From assembly GCA_014879445.1 (NCBI GenBank), contig JACSSC010000058.1:43066-107065 (forward strand): DNA of 64,000 nucleotides. The letters run 5' to 3'. The stretch comes from Candidatus Competibacteraceae bacterium (GTDB taxonomy: Bacteria; Bacteroidota; Bacteroidia; CAIKAF01). The notes beneath the pieces were generated by a model. That model made no database searches and was not told the DNA's origin. It saw nothing but the letters and a program-made list of their open reading frames with translations. Position 1 is the stretch's first letter. Each line of letters begins with the position of its first letter. Position numbers and translations under genes: made by a program. Of the stretch, positions 38,567 to 48,302 are shown piece by piece.

Positions 38567-40237
38567 TTAATCAAATTGTACTTTGGAGAACCACATCAAT
38601 TTACCTTTCCTATCAGCACCGATGAAGATAACTTTATTATCTTTAATGGGGTTAACGGGGAACTTGTCATCTAAGTAGTAATCGCCATTACCTATATCCA
38701 AGAAATCATTTGGTGCTTTGCCGTCATTAGAAATTTTGGCTACACGAGGGTAGTACAACATTCTGGCTGTTTCGCCCCATTTCTTGGCACCGGCCACTTC
38801 AAAAATCGTCCAATATACACCCGAACCGTCAGGAGCATTTAGCAATGCATGCTCAGTAGGTGTTGCCTTATTGTATTCATTTTTCTTACGCAATTTTGTG
38901 GAGTAGTTGCTGATGAGTTTTCCGCTTGAATTAAAGTTGAAGGCCACCACTTCCTGATAGCTGGATGTACTAATACCCATAACTACAGGGCCGGAAGTAT
39001 ATTTTTGACCTGTGATAAAGATATTTCCGGTTGGGCCTATATCCAGTCCACAAATCTTAAGAATTCCGCCTGTAAAGGGTTTGCCTTTTTCTGAGCCAAC
39101 CTGAACAAATGTAGGTTTGAATTCTTTGATATCGGTGAATGTTACCCAATCAATTTTGCTAGGAGAAATTTTCATGATTTGATAACCATTTGGCTTCTCT
39201 CCATATGTATTGCGTGTTTGTAATGAGCTTTGAGGCAGATATGCTGCGTTGCCTAAATATTTGGGATTTACCTTTGTTTTGGATGTTACACCATGTATAA
39301 AAATGTCATCACCTACTTCGCTCATTTCATATACCACCCAAGTAAACATGTTAGGAACGGCAATTTCATTTCTTCTCACAATAGATCCATTAAATTCCAC
39401 TTCAATGTATTCAAACTTATTATCGGCTCTCTGAAAAAGATAACCAACATTTCCGGTAGATAAGAATTTGTATTTTACAGGAGCAGCAGCTACCGGGAAA
39501 TCAAGGGGTGTGGATTTTAATTTTTCCATTGACTTAACGCTGAACATTTCAAAAACCCAACGTTTGCCAGCTTCTGCTAAATTTTTTCTGTCATATACAG
39601 CAGCACAAATTACGACGTCGCCTTTTTCGGCATTCATTACCGGTCTGGCGGCATGGGCAGTTCTGTAGGTTGCTGTGTAACCGTAGCTGTACACGTTGCT
39701 GGTGGTAGTGCGGATATATTGTTGCAGGTCGTTGTTGGTCCAGAAGTTCAACAATTTTAGTTTTTCACCGTCTTCTCCTTTGGGTCTTACTCTTTCATCA
39801 ACATTAAAACGGTTATCGCAATAACCGGTTAGCCAGTTGAAATAGTTCTCAATATATCCTTTTTTGAAAACGGTTTGTCCTGTAAGCCAGTTAGGTTCTA
39901 CGGTTAAGAGAGGTTCTTTTGTTTCAGGGCAAAAATCAAACGAAAAATGAAGTTTGTATTTTTGTCGCACTTTTTCAATATCATCCTCCAAATTTTCTGT
40001 TTTGATGTAGTTGAAATCCAAATCAAAATACAGAATTTCAGCTTTTACTTTTCTGGCTGTCGATTTGGTCAGATAAAACAGAATCATTTGGTTATTGTCT
40101 TCATCAATCTGTACTTCCGTCAGATTAGTGATTTTTGCTTTTCCGTCCGGATCGAAAGTTGCTTCTTTAATAACTTTTTGCGAATAAACACCTGCTGATA
40201 TGAAGAGTAGCAGCAGGATTGTAATGGGCTTTCTCAT
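38567..40237 (-). CDS. exported protein of unknown function
   Basis: I do not recognise a named family. The protein has 556 aa from ATG 40237, with signal peptide MRKPITILLLLFISAGVYSQ. The first part has VIKEATFDPDGKAKITNLTE, then strand-rich segments such as GNVGYLFQRADNKFEYIEVE, GDDIFIHGVTSKTKV, LDIGPTGNIFITGQKYTSG and VFIGADRKGKLMWFSK near the end, a pattern that suggests a beta-propeller. A -7 box (minus strand TACATTTG, 40271-40278) rules out the longer start at 40303. With a promoter and a terminator of its own it appears monocistronic. It is likely periplasmic or surface-exposed. Confidence 0.75.
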   Translation of the reverse strand: MRKPITILLLLFISAGVYSQKVIKEATFDPDGKAKITNLTEVQIDEDNNQMILFYLTKSTARKVKAEILYFDLDFNYIKTENLEDDIEKVRQKYKLHFSFDFCPETKEPLLTVEPNWLTGQTVFKKGYIENYFNWLTGYCDNRFNVDERVRPKGEDGEKLKLLNFWTNNDLQQYIRTTTSNVYSYGYTATYRTAHAARPVMNAEKGDVVICAAVYDRKNLAEAGKRWVFEMFSVKSMEKLKSTPLDFPVAAAPVKYKFLSTGNVGYLFQRADNKFEYIEVEFNGSIVRRNEIAVPNMFTWVVYEMSEVGDDIFIHGVTSKTKVNPKYLGNAAYLPQSSLQTRNTYGEKPNGYQIMKISPSKIDWVTFTDIKEFKPTFVQVGSEKGKPFTGGILKICGLDIGPTGNIFITGQKYTSGPVVMGISTSSYQEVVAFNFNSSGKLISNYSTKLRKKNEYNKATPTEHALLNAPDGSGVYWTIFEVAGAKKWGETARMLYYPRVAKISNDGKAPNDFLDIGNGDYYLDDKFPVNPIKDNKVIFIGADRKGKLMWFSKVQFD

Positions 40238-40270
40238 GGTTTTAATGTATTTTTTGTTAAAGATTAAAGG

Positions 40271-40278
40271 CAAATGTA
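40271..40278 (-). promoter_or_regulatory. candidate -7 box for the 556-aa exported protein
   Basis: Minus strand TACATTTG, an exact TAnnTTTG match ending 33 bases before the ATG at 40237. The -33 element is unclear. Confidence 0.45.
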
Positions 40279-40364
40279 AATGAAATCTGATTGATTTTAT
40301 CATTTCAAATTAAAATACTGCATTCGCCTTACTTCATCCTATTCAGTTCTATTGATCCATTAAA

Positions 40365-40397
40365 AAAAAGAGCCGCTTCTATGAAGCGGCTCTTTTT
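40365..40397 (-). terminator. terminator of the OmpA/TSP3 gene
   Basis: AAAAAGAGCCGCTTC (40365-40379), loop TAT, GAAGCGGCTCTTTTT (40383-40397), a perfect 15-bp stem 18 bases beyond the stop of the minus-strand gene. T runs on both strands make it potentially bidirectional. Confidence 0.9.
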
Positions 40398-40414
40398 ACT
40401 CTGCAAGGAGGTTA

Positions 40415-42769
40415 TTATTGAATCAGTGTCATTTCAACACGGCGGTTGCGTTGACGTCCGTCTTCAGTATCGTTGCTGTCAACAGGTTTATCAGGGCCAA
40501 ACCAGTTTACAACAAAGCGACTTGCCGGTACGCCTTTCTTCACCAAGTAGTTCTTCACAGCATTGGCTCGATTCTTAGATAAGGTAATGTTGGCATCACG
40601 TTTACCTACATTATCGGTATGTCCTTCAATCATCAGCTTCCATTCCGGTTTGCTCTTCAGCATCAAAGCTAATTCATCTAATTCATCAAAACTACTGCTG
40701 CGTATGATAGATTTGCCGGTGGCAAACTCCAGATTGTCAAATGCCTTCTTCAATACTTCTTTCTCTTTCTCAGTAATTGGCGGACATCCGAAGTTTTCAA
40801 TAACACCGGGCACAGTAGGACACTTGTCGTCAATGTCGCGAATTCCATCACCATCTGTATCGGCATAAGGGCAACCCTTAAGCTCTGCTATTCCGGGCAC
40901 GGTTGGGCAAAGGTCTTCGTGGTCGAAAATACCATCGCCATCTGTATCTGGGCAGCCAAAGGTTTCTTTGGGTCCTGGTATGGTCGGACATTGGTCTATC
41001 TTATCAATCAGGCCATCGCCATCTGTATCGGGACAACCATTAAATTGTGGCAATCCTCTTTCATCCGGACAATCATCTTCACGGTCAATCACGCCATCAA
41101 AGTCGCGGTCTGGACATCCTTGTAATTCTTTGGGGCCTGCCTCAGTCGGACATTTATCCACTTTGTCGGGTAATCCGTCTCCATCTGTATCAGGGCAACC
41201 TTTAAATTCGGCAAGTCCTGGTTCGGTCGGGCAATCATCTTCAGTATCTTGGATGCCGTCGCCATCGGTATCAGGACAACCCAAGAAAGCCCAGGTTCCG
41301 GGAATATCTCGGCATTTATCTTTCTTGTCGGATACTTTATCATTATCGCGGTCGCGTGGCTTGCCATGAGGTATTGGTATTTTCAATCCGGCATGTACAT
41401 CAATTCCTTTCCAGTCGCCGGCAATTAAATTAGAGAAGATATCGCCTGACCCGATATGTAAAGGTCCTAAGCGAAGTGCCAATCCCCAGTTGAAATCGGA
41501 GTATGTATTATAGGCAATAGGCATATAGGCGCCAAACCACGGATTCTCATATCGAACAGTAAATGCCAAATTAGTGGCAACGTGTGAGCGGCTGTCATCT
41601 GAACGGCCATTATTGAATGCAATAAAGGGTGTAAAGTTTAAATACAGCCCTTTCACCGGTTGATAATCAATGGATGCTACCAATGAAATGGGAAGTTCCA
41701 TACCATAGGAGGTTTGCCCCATATCTACCACGGTCATACCAGGCATATTATTTAATTTGTCGGTTAAATCGTAAATGTTTTCTATGCCATCAAAATAACT
41801 GTTGTGCAGACCGGTTACATTTGCCGTATAGTCGCGACTGTTGGCAGCACGGGTATATTTTATGGAGCCGATATCAACCAATGCCAATGATGCTTTCAGC
41901 ATGTATTTGTCAAGGTCTTTACGCCATAGGTTGGTTTTTCCATCCATGTCATATTTGTAATTCTGCCATTTCGGACGCCATTCATATACCACACCCAAGT
42001 CGGCGCCAAATCCAAACCCTTCTAATTTGAAGCTGTAGTTGCTGTTGGCAAAATCTAAGTTGTCGGAGTGCCCGTAGTTTACATTTCCATACATCTGACG
42101 TATGGTGTCATTACCCCATACAAAGCTAATGTTTTTACCATTGGCATAAGCTGAGCCCAATCCCTGTAGGAATTTTAGTGTAATACCGGCTTTTAAAAAA
42201 TGTTCGTTTTTGTCTAAAATAATACGGCCATAGGTTAATCCATATTCTGCAAAGGCATTCACGTTTGCCGAAGCATAATCTTCTGTATAAACAATGCCAT
42301 ATTTCGAACTAGGGATTCCATTATAGATAAAATCTGCAAAAGGGTCGTCTAAGTCATCTAAGTTTGCTATTGCTCGAATATTGCTTGTAAATGCAATGGC
42401 ATCTTTTTGGGTAATATTGAACATAAATGATGGCCCTTGTATTCTAAAATTAGCAAGGGCTTGTTTGGGATTGCCATCAAAATTGTACTTAATATACAAA
42501 GTGTCGGCTCCCGGCTCCTCAAGACGCGAAGGATCAAAAATGGCACGCTGATCTATACTGATAAAGTTATTACCCATTGATGCATTAATCATAAACAGGT
42601 TGATGTCTACCTTAAATCTGGAATCCACCACATTGGCCGGATTAACATGCAAGCTGTTGATACCAGCCCAACTGCCAATGCTATATCCTGCAAAATCTTG
42701 TGCTAAAACGGAACTTGATATACCCATGGTTAGGGATAAAATACAAGCCAATTGTGTAATTCTTTTCAT
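40415..42769 (-). CDS. outer-membrane protein with DUF5723, thrombospondin type 3 repeats and OmpA domain
   Basis: A 784-residue cell-envelope protein. It has signal peptide MKRITQLACILSLTMGISSS ending at VLAQ, then a DUF5723-like beta-barrel part (about 24-455) beginning FAGYSIGSWAGINSLHVNPA. Seven calcium-binding thrombospondin type 3 repeats (about 465-660) of the form DTDGDGxxDxxDxCPxxPG follow. The C-terminal OmpA peptidoglycan-binding domain (about 670-784) has IEGHTDNVGKRDAN, LSKNRANAVKNYL and RNRRVEMTLI. It probably sits in the outer membrane with the repeats as a rigid calcium-bound stalk to the cell wall. It has its own terminator. Confidence 0.93.
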   Translation of the reverse strand: MKRITQLACILSLTMGISSSVLAQDFAGYSIGSWAGINSLHVNPANVVDSRFKVDINLFMINASMGNNFISIDQRAIFDPSRLEEPGADTLYIKYNFDGNPKQALANFRIQGPSFMFNITQKDAIAFTSNIRAIANLDDLDDPFADFIYNGIPSSKYGIVYTEDYASANVNAFAEYGLTYGRIILDKNEHFLKAGITLKFLQGLGSAYANGKNISFVWGNDTIRQMYGNVNYGHSDNLDFANSNYSFKLEGFGFGADLGVVYEWRPKWQNYKYDMDGKTNLWRKDLDKYMLKASLALVDIGSIKYTRAANSRDYTANVTGLHNSYFDGIENIYDLTDKLNNMPGMTVVDMGQTSYGMELPISLVASIDYQPVKGLYLNFTPFIAFNNGRSDDSRSHVATNLAFTVRYENPWFGAYMPIAYNTYSDFNWGLALRLGPLHIGSGDIFSNLIAGDWKGIDVHAGLKIPIPHGKPRDRDNDKVSDKKDKCRDIPGTWAFLGCPDTDGDGIQDTEDDCPTEPGLAEFKGCPDTDGDGLPDKVDKCPTEAGPKELQGCPDRDFDGVIDREDDCPDERGLPQFNGCPDTDGDGLIDKIDQCPTIPGPKETFGCPDTDGDGIFDHEDLCPTVPGIAELKGCPYADTDGDGIRDIDDKCPTVPGVIENFGCPPITEKEKEVLKKAFDNLEFATGKSIIRSSSFDELDELALMLKSKPEWKLMIEGHTDNVGKRDANITLSKNRANAVKNYLVKKGVPASRFVVNWFGPDKPVDSNDTEDGRQRNRRVEMTLIQ
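40792..41364 (-). repeat. 81-bp tandem coding repeats (thrombospondin type 3 units)
   Basis: Inside the OmpA/TSP3 gene, seven copies of a roughly 27-codon unit encode D-x-D-x-D-G-x-x-D-x-x-D-x-C-P repeats. Copies 2, 3, 5, 6 and 7 keep DTDGDG. The first unit (DRDNDKVSD) and the fourth (DRDFDG) are diverged, and two extra residues (YA) precede the seventh. Copy number could vary between strains. Confidence 0.85.
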
Positions 42770-43000
42770 AATTGCTTTAAGTATTTGGTTATAAATTCAT
42801 ATCAAAGGAATAAAAAAAATAAATACGCTTTCAATTTTTATTTTGTTTTTTTTCACAAATACAATACAAAGCAACAACTTAATAAACATACCTCTCAAAA
42901 TTTGTTACGAACGGTAAGTTTTTGTTGTAAATAACATGAAAAGCGACATAATATTATAAAAGTATCGCTCAATGAAAGTTTCGAAAAATCTTAAATACGA

Positions 43001-45526
43001 TTAAGGGATTGAAAAAAATAGGAGTTTATTTTGATGGGTTAAGATGATTGTGATGGGCATATCGGGAAGCCCGATAGCAAAAGGCAGTGCGCCATACAAT
43101 GGTGATCCGGCCACCATTTCCCACCTATGATTGAATATCAATAGTCGCTCTTGCATTTGGTCGTATATGAGCCGGTAATGGAGGTCTTGATAGAGTAAAC
43201 GATAGCTTCCTTTCTCAATATTAGGAATTGATGTAATGATTTTTTGGGTAGAAGATGTAATTTTTAGGGCATTTGATTCCCAAACCCAAAATATGATATT
43301 TCCTATTTCAGTGGAGTGTTCGGCGTGTATCAAAACGCTTGGTTTGTTTCGTTGCCATATCTCGGGCTTGCGTGATGAGTCAAAGTTCTGATATATGATT
43401 GATCCATTGGCATCTGAAAATACCATGCCATTCATCATCGCTTCGGCATGTTGAATCAGTATAACAGGGCTGGTTACAGGCGTTGTCCATGATGCTATTT
43501 GTTCTATTTGTCCATTGGTTTTGTAGCCGGTTGCGGCGCCGTCGTTATTTACAATCCAAAGCGAATAGAGCGATGATGTCGGCACAAAAAGTTGAACATC
43601 CTTGTCGGGATATGGATGTTTGAACAGCATTTTGCTCTGTCCGTTCTTGTCGGTACTCCAACAGGTGCCATCCTGATTCTCCCATATAATATGTGTTGGA
43701 TGGCCATTCACCGGCATGATTTTTTTTATGGGTAGCTCAATCGGGAAACCGGGCAAATCTCTTCCTTCATGTTGTATGGCATATAGCTTTTTATGAGAAA
43801 CATAAACCAATTGTGATGAGCCCGTTTCGGGATACCAATTGATCGTTTGAGGCGCCGAAGATATAGGATGTTCAAGTATTCTTTTCCACAATATTTGTCC
43901 TTGCAAATTGCAGCCAATCATTTGTTGTGATGTTACAATTACCAGTGTAGAATCTTTCCCTGTAAGAAGTGTAGGCGAAAAGAGAGGAATGGATGGTAAC
44001 AACAATTCTGTTTGTAATGGAATTTGGGTTGCTATTCGATTTGCAATATTGATTTTGATGAAGCAGCGAGCTATCTCTTTTTTGTTACTCCATCGTATGC
44101 TAAGGGTTTCGAATATTCCTGATAAGGAAGCTGATTCTGCATTTTGCATTTTTGAATTGTTGAGTAGCGATGGCTGTAGCCAGAGTGTCCATGATACGCT
44201 GCGTTTATTTTCTGAGGCAAATGCTTTTTCATATAGTGGATATCCTTGCATGGAGCCCTTTTGTATTTCCTGATGATAAAACCTGATGGCATCTTCTGTA
44301 GCTGATATAATCAGATAATTATTGTGATGTGTGATATAGTATGATATTGATGAAAATAGTTTCCCCAGCGGAAAGTTTGCAAATAAAAGGGAGTCGTGTA
44401 ATATGCTGCACAATGCGGAATCGTTTGTTGTCATATTTATCAGCGAGTCGCCAAGTTGTTCGGTTATCCTGCGACTTTCATCATTTGTACGGAATATCAG
44501 CCATGTATGTGTTTGTGATGAATAGTTATCATAGCGTGTAGTGATATAAGCCGGCCCATCCATAAATGGAACAAGCCGATTTTGAGGTAGCAGATGGGTT
44601 AATCCAGATGAATGAAATGCCAGCACCATGCCACTTCGCATTGGAATTTGCGATAGTCCACTTTGCAGGTTATCTTCCTTTTCGGGCAAGGCGTGCATCC
44701 ATCCTTTATTTCTCACCAATGGAAAGAGCCCGTTGAGATGTATTGACATTGAGTCGGGCTCGATACTGAATTGACCTGATTGAAATGCGTCGGGCAATAA
44801 CAATGTCTGAAAATCATTGTTTGAAAGAAACCCTGCAAGGCGAAACAATGAGGCGGGCGAACAGATTAGTCCGAATGGTGATGCAACGGGCTTAGTGGCC
44901 ATGAGTAATTCAAAGTCATTTCGTGTAGGAAACCCATTTTTTTTATGCAATGTGAGTAATGCCGATTCCACCATATTGATATCGAATGATGCAATCCAAA
45001 TATCTTCTTTGATGGCATAGTGTAAAAAGCGATTGCTGAGTGAAAGTTTCATGCGGCGTATGCTTCCGTGCTCATAAGTGATTTTCTCTAAAGGATGTGT
45101 TTTGTTGGATTTTACGACAAACTGGTCAATAAAATGTTCTTTAAACTTGCCATTCAGATTGCATGTATAGAGTATTCGATATCCTTTTGGTGTTAGGTGA
45201 AGCGATGCATAGAGTGTAGCGTTTGTAAAAAATTCTGCCGTGCTTTCATGTGTACGTATGATGGAATCGAGTGGCAAAAAATCGGCAATAAATTGTTTCA
45301 CTTCAGGCAAAGTATCAAGCGACGACCAAAAGGACATCTTCAGCCATCTTTTTCCGATGCCGAATGGATCTTTTAGTTCGAAGATCATTTCAGCATCAGC
45401 CGGTATAGCTTCCGTTGCACTTGATTTTTTTCTAAAAACGGGCTGAAGCAGAAAAAAAGATACTACGATCAATATAAATATGGATACTGATATACCGATA
45501 ATCCAATTTCTCTTCTTTTTATTCAT
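43001..45526 (-). CDS. membrane-anchored protein of unknown function with C-terminal propeller-like part
   Basis: An 841-residue protein with a single N-terminal anchor helix (about 9-28, WIIGISVSIFILIVVSFFLL) after a Lys/Arg-rich start, so the body lies outside the cytoplasm. The N-terminal region (IPADAEMIFELKDPFGIGKR) recalls DUF3352-type proteins. After about residue 520 there are PQQ/propeller-like strands (LVIVTSQQMIGCNLQGQILW, QLVYVSHKKLYAIQHEGRDL). I cannot assign a function. There is no linked partner: neighbours are the OmpA/TSP3 gene and the divergent sixA. Confidence 0.7.
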   Translation of the reverse strand: MNKKKRNWIIGISVSIFILIVVSFFLLQPVFRKKSSATEAIPADAEMIFELKDPFGIGKRWLKMSFWSSLDTLPEVKQFIADFLPLDSIIRTHESTAEFFTNATLYASLHLTPKGYRILYTCNLNGKFKEHFIDQFVVKSNKTHPLEKITYEHGSIRRMKLSLSNRFLHYAIKEDIWIASFDINMVESALLTLHKKNGFPTRNDFELLMATKPVASPFGLICSPASLFRLAGFLSNNDFQTLLLPDAFQSGQFSIEPDSMSIHLNGLFPLVRNKGWMHALPEKEDNLQSGLSQIPMRSGMVLAFHSSGLTHLLPQNRLVPFMDGPAYITTRYDNYSSQTHTWLIFRTNDESRRITEQLGDSLINMTTNDSALCSILHDSLLFANFPLGKLFSSISYYITHHNNYLIISATEDAIRFYHQEIQKGSMQGYPLYEKAFASENKRSVSWTLWLQPSLLNNSKMQNAESASLSGIFETLSIRWSNKKEIARCFIKINIANRIATQIPLQTELLLPSIPLFSPTLLTGKDSTLVIVTSQQMIGCNLQGQILWKRILEHPISSAPQTINWYPETGSSQLVYVSHKKLYAIQHEGRDLPGFPIELPIKKIMPVNGHPTHIIWENQDGTCWSTDKNGQSKMLFKHPYPDKDVQLFVPTSSLYSLWIVNNDGAATGYKTNGQIEQIASWTTPVTSPVILIQHAEAMMNGMVFSDANGSIIYQNFDSSRKPEIWQRNKPSVLIHAEHSTEIGNIIFWVWESNALKITSSTQKIITSIPNIEKGSYRLLYQDLHYRLIYDQMQERLLIFNHRWEMVAGSPLYGALPFAIGLPDMPITIILTHQNKLLFFSIP

Positions 45527-45643
45527 AAAGCGTAAAAATATATTTATTTCAGCATTGAATTTTTAATCACAAAAAAAATAATCAACAACTTGTTATTAAT
45601 GAAAAAAGAAACAGGATACATAACATACGATGACACAATTGAG

Positions 45644-45651
45644 TATTTTTG
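45644..45651 (+). promoter_or_regulatory. candidate -7 box abutting the sixA start
   Basis: TATTTTTG matches TAnnTTTG and ends four bases before the sixA ATG, so the transcript could be leaderless. A -33 box is not obvious. Confidence 0.35.
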
Positions 45652-45655
45652 AGCC

Positions 45656-46141
45656 ATGAAGAAACTGATACTTGTGAGGCATGCCAAATCTGATTGGGAC
45701 AATCCTTTCCTCTCTGATTTTGATAGACCATTGAATCATCGCGGGTTGCACGATGCCCCTATGATGGCAGAACGGATTATCCAAAAGGGCCACCTCCCTG
45801 ATGTTGTGGTAAGCTCTGATGCACGTCGTGCTCTTGATACAGCTGAGTTGATGATGGAGGCCTGGCATAACAATTCTCTTTCTTTGCACAAGGAGCACAT
45901 CCTCTATCATGCGCCTGCCGAAACAATTTTTGATATTTTCAAACAACATACTTCTGATTTTGACAGCATCATGTTGGTGTCGCACAATCCGGGTATTACA
46001 GATTTTGTTCTGCTGTTTTCTAATCTCAAGATAGATAATGTGCCAACCTGTGGCGTGATGGTATTCTCATTTATGGACGGTGATAATGATTTACGGCCAT
46101 TTCGGCTTATTGATTTTGATTTCCCTCGCAATCCTTCCTGA
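45656..46141 (+). CDS. SixA-like phosphohistidine phosphatase
   Basis: Histidine phosphatase of the SixA branch, which in E. coli removes phosphate from histidine phosphocarriers. It has 161 aa. The catalytic RHG-type motif is LVRHAKSDWDNP (His9), with FDRPLNHRGLHDAPMMA, SSDARRALDTAELM and the second histidine in LVSHNPGITDFV. Its stop overlaps the rsmA start (TGATG). The true target here is unknown. Confidence 0.92.
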   Translation: MKKLILVRHAKSDWDNPFLSDFDRPLNHRGLHDAPMMAERIIQKGHLPDVVVSSDARRALDTAELMMEAWHNNSLSLHKEHILYHAPAETIFDIFKQHTSDFDSIMLVSHNPGITDFVLLFSNLKIDNVPTCGVMVFSFMDGDNDLRPFRLIDFDFPRNPS

Positions 46142-46920
46142 TGAGTCGTTTTGTACATAAAAAGTCACTCGGACAACATTTTCTGAAAGATGTTTCTATC
46201 GCTGAGCGAATTGTGAATGCTATGCTCGAAAGCGGATATAAAGGGGATTTACTTGAAATTGGGCCTGGACAAGGTGCCCTCACACGCTTGTTACGCACAT
46301 ACGATCAGTTTGATTTGCACGTGAACGAGTTGGATTATACGCTCTATGATTCTTTATCGCTCGAATATGCCTTAGATGATAAACATCTGATAAAGGGTGA
46401 TTTTTTGACACTAAACATGGCGCAACTTTTCCCTCAGGGATGTGCTATCATCGGCAATTTCCCTTACAATATTTCCACCCAAATTGTTTTTCATATTCTT
46501 TCATATCATGCTTATGTGCCGGTTGTGGTAGGCATGTTTCAAAAGGAGGTGGCGCAACGCATTGCTTCTTCTCATGGATCAAAAGTTTATGGCATTACTA
46601 GCGTGTTGACGCAAATAATTTATGATGTAGAGTATCTTTTCACCGTTCCGCCTCATGTTTTTGACCCGCCACCTAAAGTGGAATCAGGTGTAATACGAAT
46701 GACTCGTAGATCGGTACCATTGGTTCAACAAACCGAATTATTCACTAAAGTAGTAAAGGCAGGTTTTGGCCAAAGAAGAAAAACTTTGAGAAACGCATTA
46801 AAAACATTACATTTGCCCGTTGGTTGGGAGCAGCTCCCCTGGCTTGATAAACGCGCTGAGCAATTGAGTTTGGATGATTTTGTTAAGCTAACCCAACAAA
46901 TTAAACTTATAACAGGATAA
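46141..46920 (+). CDS. rsmA: 16S rRNA adenine-1518/1519 dimethyltransferase RsmA (KsgA)
   Basis: Dimethylates two adjacent adenines in the 3' terminal helix of 16S rRNA, a late step in small-subunit assembly. It has 259 aa. SAM-binding motif I is LEIGPGQGALTRLL; KKSLGQHFLKD is the family start; and GNFPYNIS is the catalytic motif IV. FGQRRKTLRNALK lies in the C-terminal domain. The ATG overlaps the sixA stop by one base, and mgtE follows 20 bases later. Confidence 0.97.
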   Translation: MSRFVHKKSLGQHFLKDVSIAERIVNAMLESGYKGDLLEIGPGQGALTRLLRTYDQFDLHVNELDYTLYDSLSLEYALDDKHLIKGDFLTLNMAQLFPQGCAIIGNFPYNISTQIVFHILSYHAYVPVVVGMFQKEVAQRIASSHGSKVYGITSVLTQIIYDVEYLFTVPPHVFDPPPKVESGVIRMTRRSVPLVQQTELFTKVVKAGFGQRRKTLRNALKTLHLPVGWEQLPWLDKRAEQLSLDDFVKLTQQIKLITG

Positions 46921-46940
46921 ATGGACATTCCGGTCAGATC

Positions 46941-48302
46941 GTGCAAATACAAATTACATCGCAGTTTATCGGGCGGCTTGTTTCTCTTATCGAAAGTCGC
47001 GATGAAGCCCAGATTTTGGAGCTTATAGGTGATTTGCATCCTGTTGATCTCGCTGAAATATTTGAAGAAATTTCTCCCATTAGGGCTAAGTATCTATATA
47101 CTTTGTTGGATGAAGAAAAGGCAGCCGAAGTGGTTGCTTTCTTAGATGAGGATGTTCGTGAAAAGTTTTTAAGCCAGCTTACTTCCAAAGAAATTGCTGA
47201 AAATTTTGTTGAAAATCTGGATTCAGACGATGCGGCTGATATTATTGGTGAGCTCTCAGAAGAAAGGCAACGCGAAGTGCTTTCTGAAATTGATGATATT
47301 GAAATTGCAAGCGATATCGTTGATCTTCTTAAATATGACGAAGACACAGCCGGTGGTTTGATGGCTAAAGAATTGGTAAAGGTTAACGTAAACTGGTCGC
47401 GGGATAAGGTCATTGATGAAGTACGTTTGCAATCTCATGAAGTGGATAACGTATATACCGTTTATGTAGTGGATGATAATGATGTGTTGTTGGGTATTCT
47501 TCCTTTGAAAAAGCTTCTTATTGAACCCGAGATTGTGCGTATTGAGGATATGTATCACGATAAAATCCAGTTTGCTGTTGTTCACCAATCAGCCGAAGAA
47601 GCGGCTTCAATGATGAAAAAATACGACTTAGTAGTGTTACCTGTGGTTGATGAAATTGGCCGGCTCGTTGGGCGTATTACTATTGACGACGTGGTGGACG
47701 TGTTGCAGGAAGAGGCCGAAAAGGACTATCAACTTATGAGCGGTTTGAGTGGAAGCGTTGAATCTGATGATACGATATGGGTGCTTACACGAGCCCGTAT
47801 GCCTTGGCTTCTGGTTGGTTTGATTGGAGGTATTGTGGGTTCTCAAATTATTAGTGTATATGAAGATCAGATAAAGATTCATCCTGAAATGGCCTACTTT
47901 ATTCCTCTGATTGCGGCCATGGGCGGAAATGCCGGTGTACAGTCAAGCGCTATTATTGTGCAGGGTCTTGCTAATAATACCCTAAAAAAAGGGGATGCTC
48001 TACTAAAGTTTTTTAAAGAACTTTCTGTGGGCTTGCTCAATGGTATAGTTTGCGCTTCTGTTATCATGTTGTATAATATTGTATTCTCTAATCACATGGG
48101 AATTGCCATTACGGTTAGTGTAGCCATGCTTACAGTTATTGTCGTAGCTTCTATAATGGGCACTTTTATTCCGCTTACTTTGCATCGTTTTAAAATTGAC
48201 CCGGCCCTTGCTACCGGACCATTCATCACTACCATGAATGATATAACCGGTATGTTTATTTATTTCCTCATAGGCCGTATGATGTACGAGATGTTTGTTT
48301 AA
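46941..48302 (+). CDS. mgtE: MgtE-family magnesium transporter
   Basis: Mg-gated channel of the inner membrane. It has 453 aa from a GTG start at 46941; the nearby ATG at 46921 is out of frame. The N-terminal superhelical MgtE_N domain covers about 5-130 (LHPVDLAEIFEEISPIRAKY, LDSDDAADIIGELSEERQRE). A CBS pair covers about 140-260 (VYVVDDNDVLLGILPLKKL, VDEIGRLVGRITIDDVVDVL). The five-helix pore domain covers about 280-450, with MGGNAGVQSSAIIVQGLA and PFITTMNDITGM, which hold selectivity residues. Its stop overlaps that of the convergent addB-like gene. Confidence 0.95.
   Translation: MQIQITSQFIGRLVSLIESRDEAQILELIGDLHPVDLAEIFEEISPIRAKYLYTLLDEEKAAEVVAFLDEDVREKFLSQLTSKEIAENFVENLDSDDAADIIGELSEERQREVLSEIDDIEIASDIVDLLKYDEDTAGGLMAKELVKVNVNWSRDKVIDEVRLQSHEVDNVYTVYVVDDNDVLLGILPLKKLLIEPEIVRIEDMYHDKIQFAVVHQSAEEAASMMKKYDLVVLPVVDEIGRLVGRITIDDVVDVLQEEAEKDYQLMSGLSGSVESDDTIWVLTRARMPWLLVGLIGGIVGSQIISVYEDQIKIHPEMAYFIPLIAAMGGNAGVQSSAIIVQGLANNTLKKGDALLKFFKELSVGLLNGIVCASVIMLYNIVFSNHMGIAITVSVAMLTVIVVASIMGTFIPLTLHRFKIDPALATGPFITTMNDITGMFIYFLIGRMMYEMFV

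Noticed and set aside
40919..41369. Long plus-strand open frames over the TSP3 repeats
   Set aside because: They are frame shadows caused by the repetitive, stop-poor composition of the TSP3 coding repeats on the minus strand.
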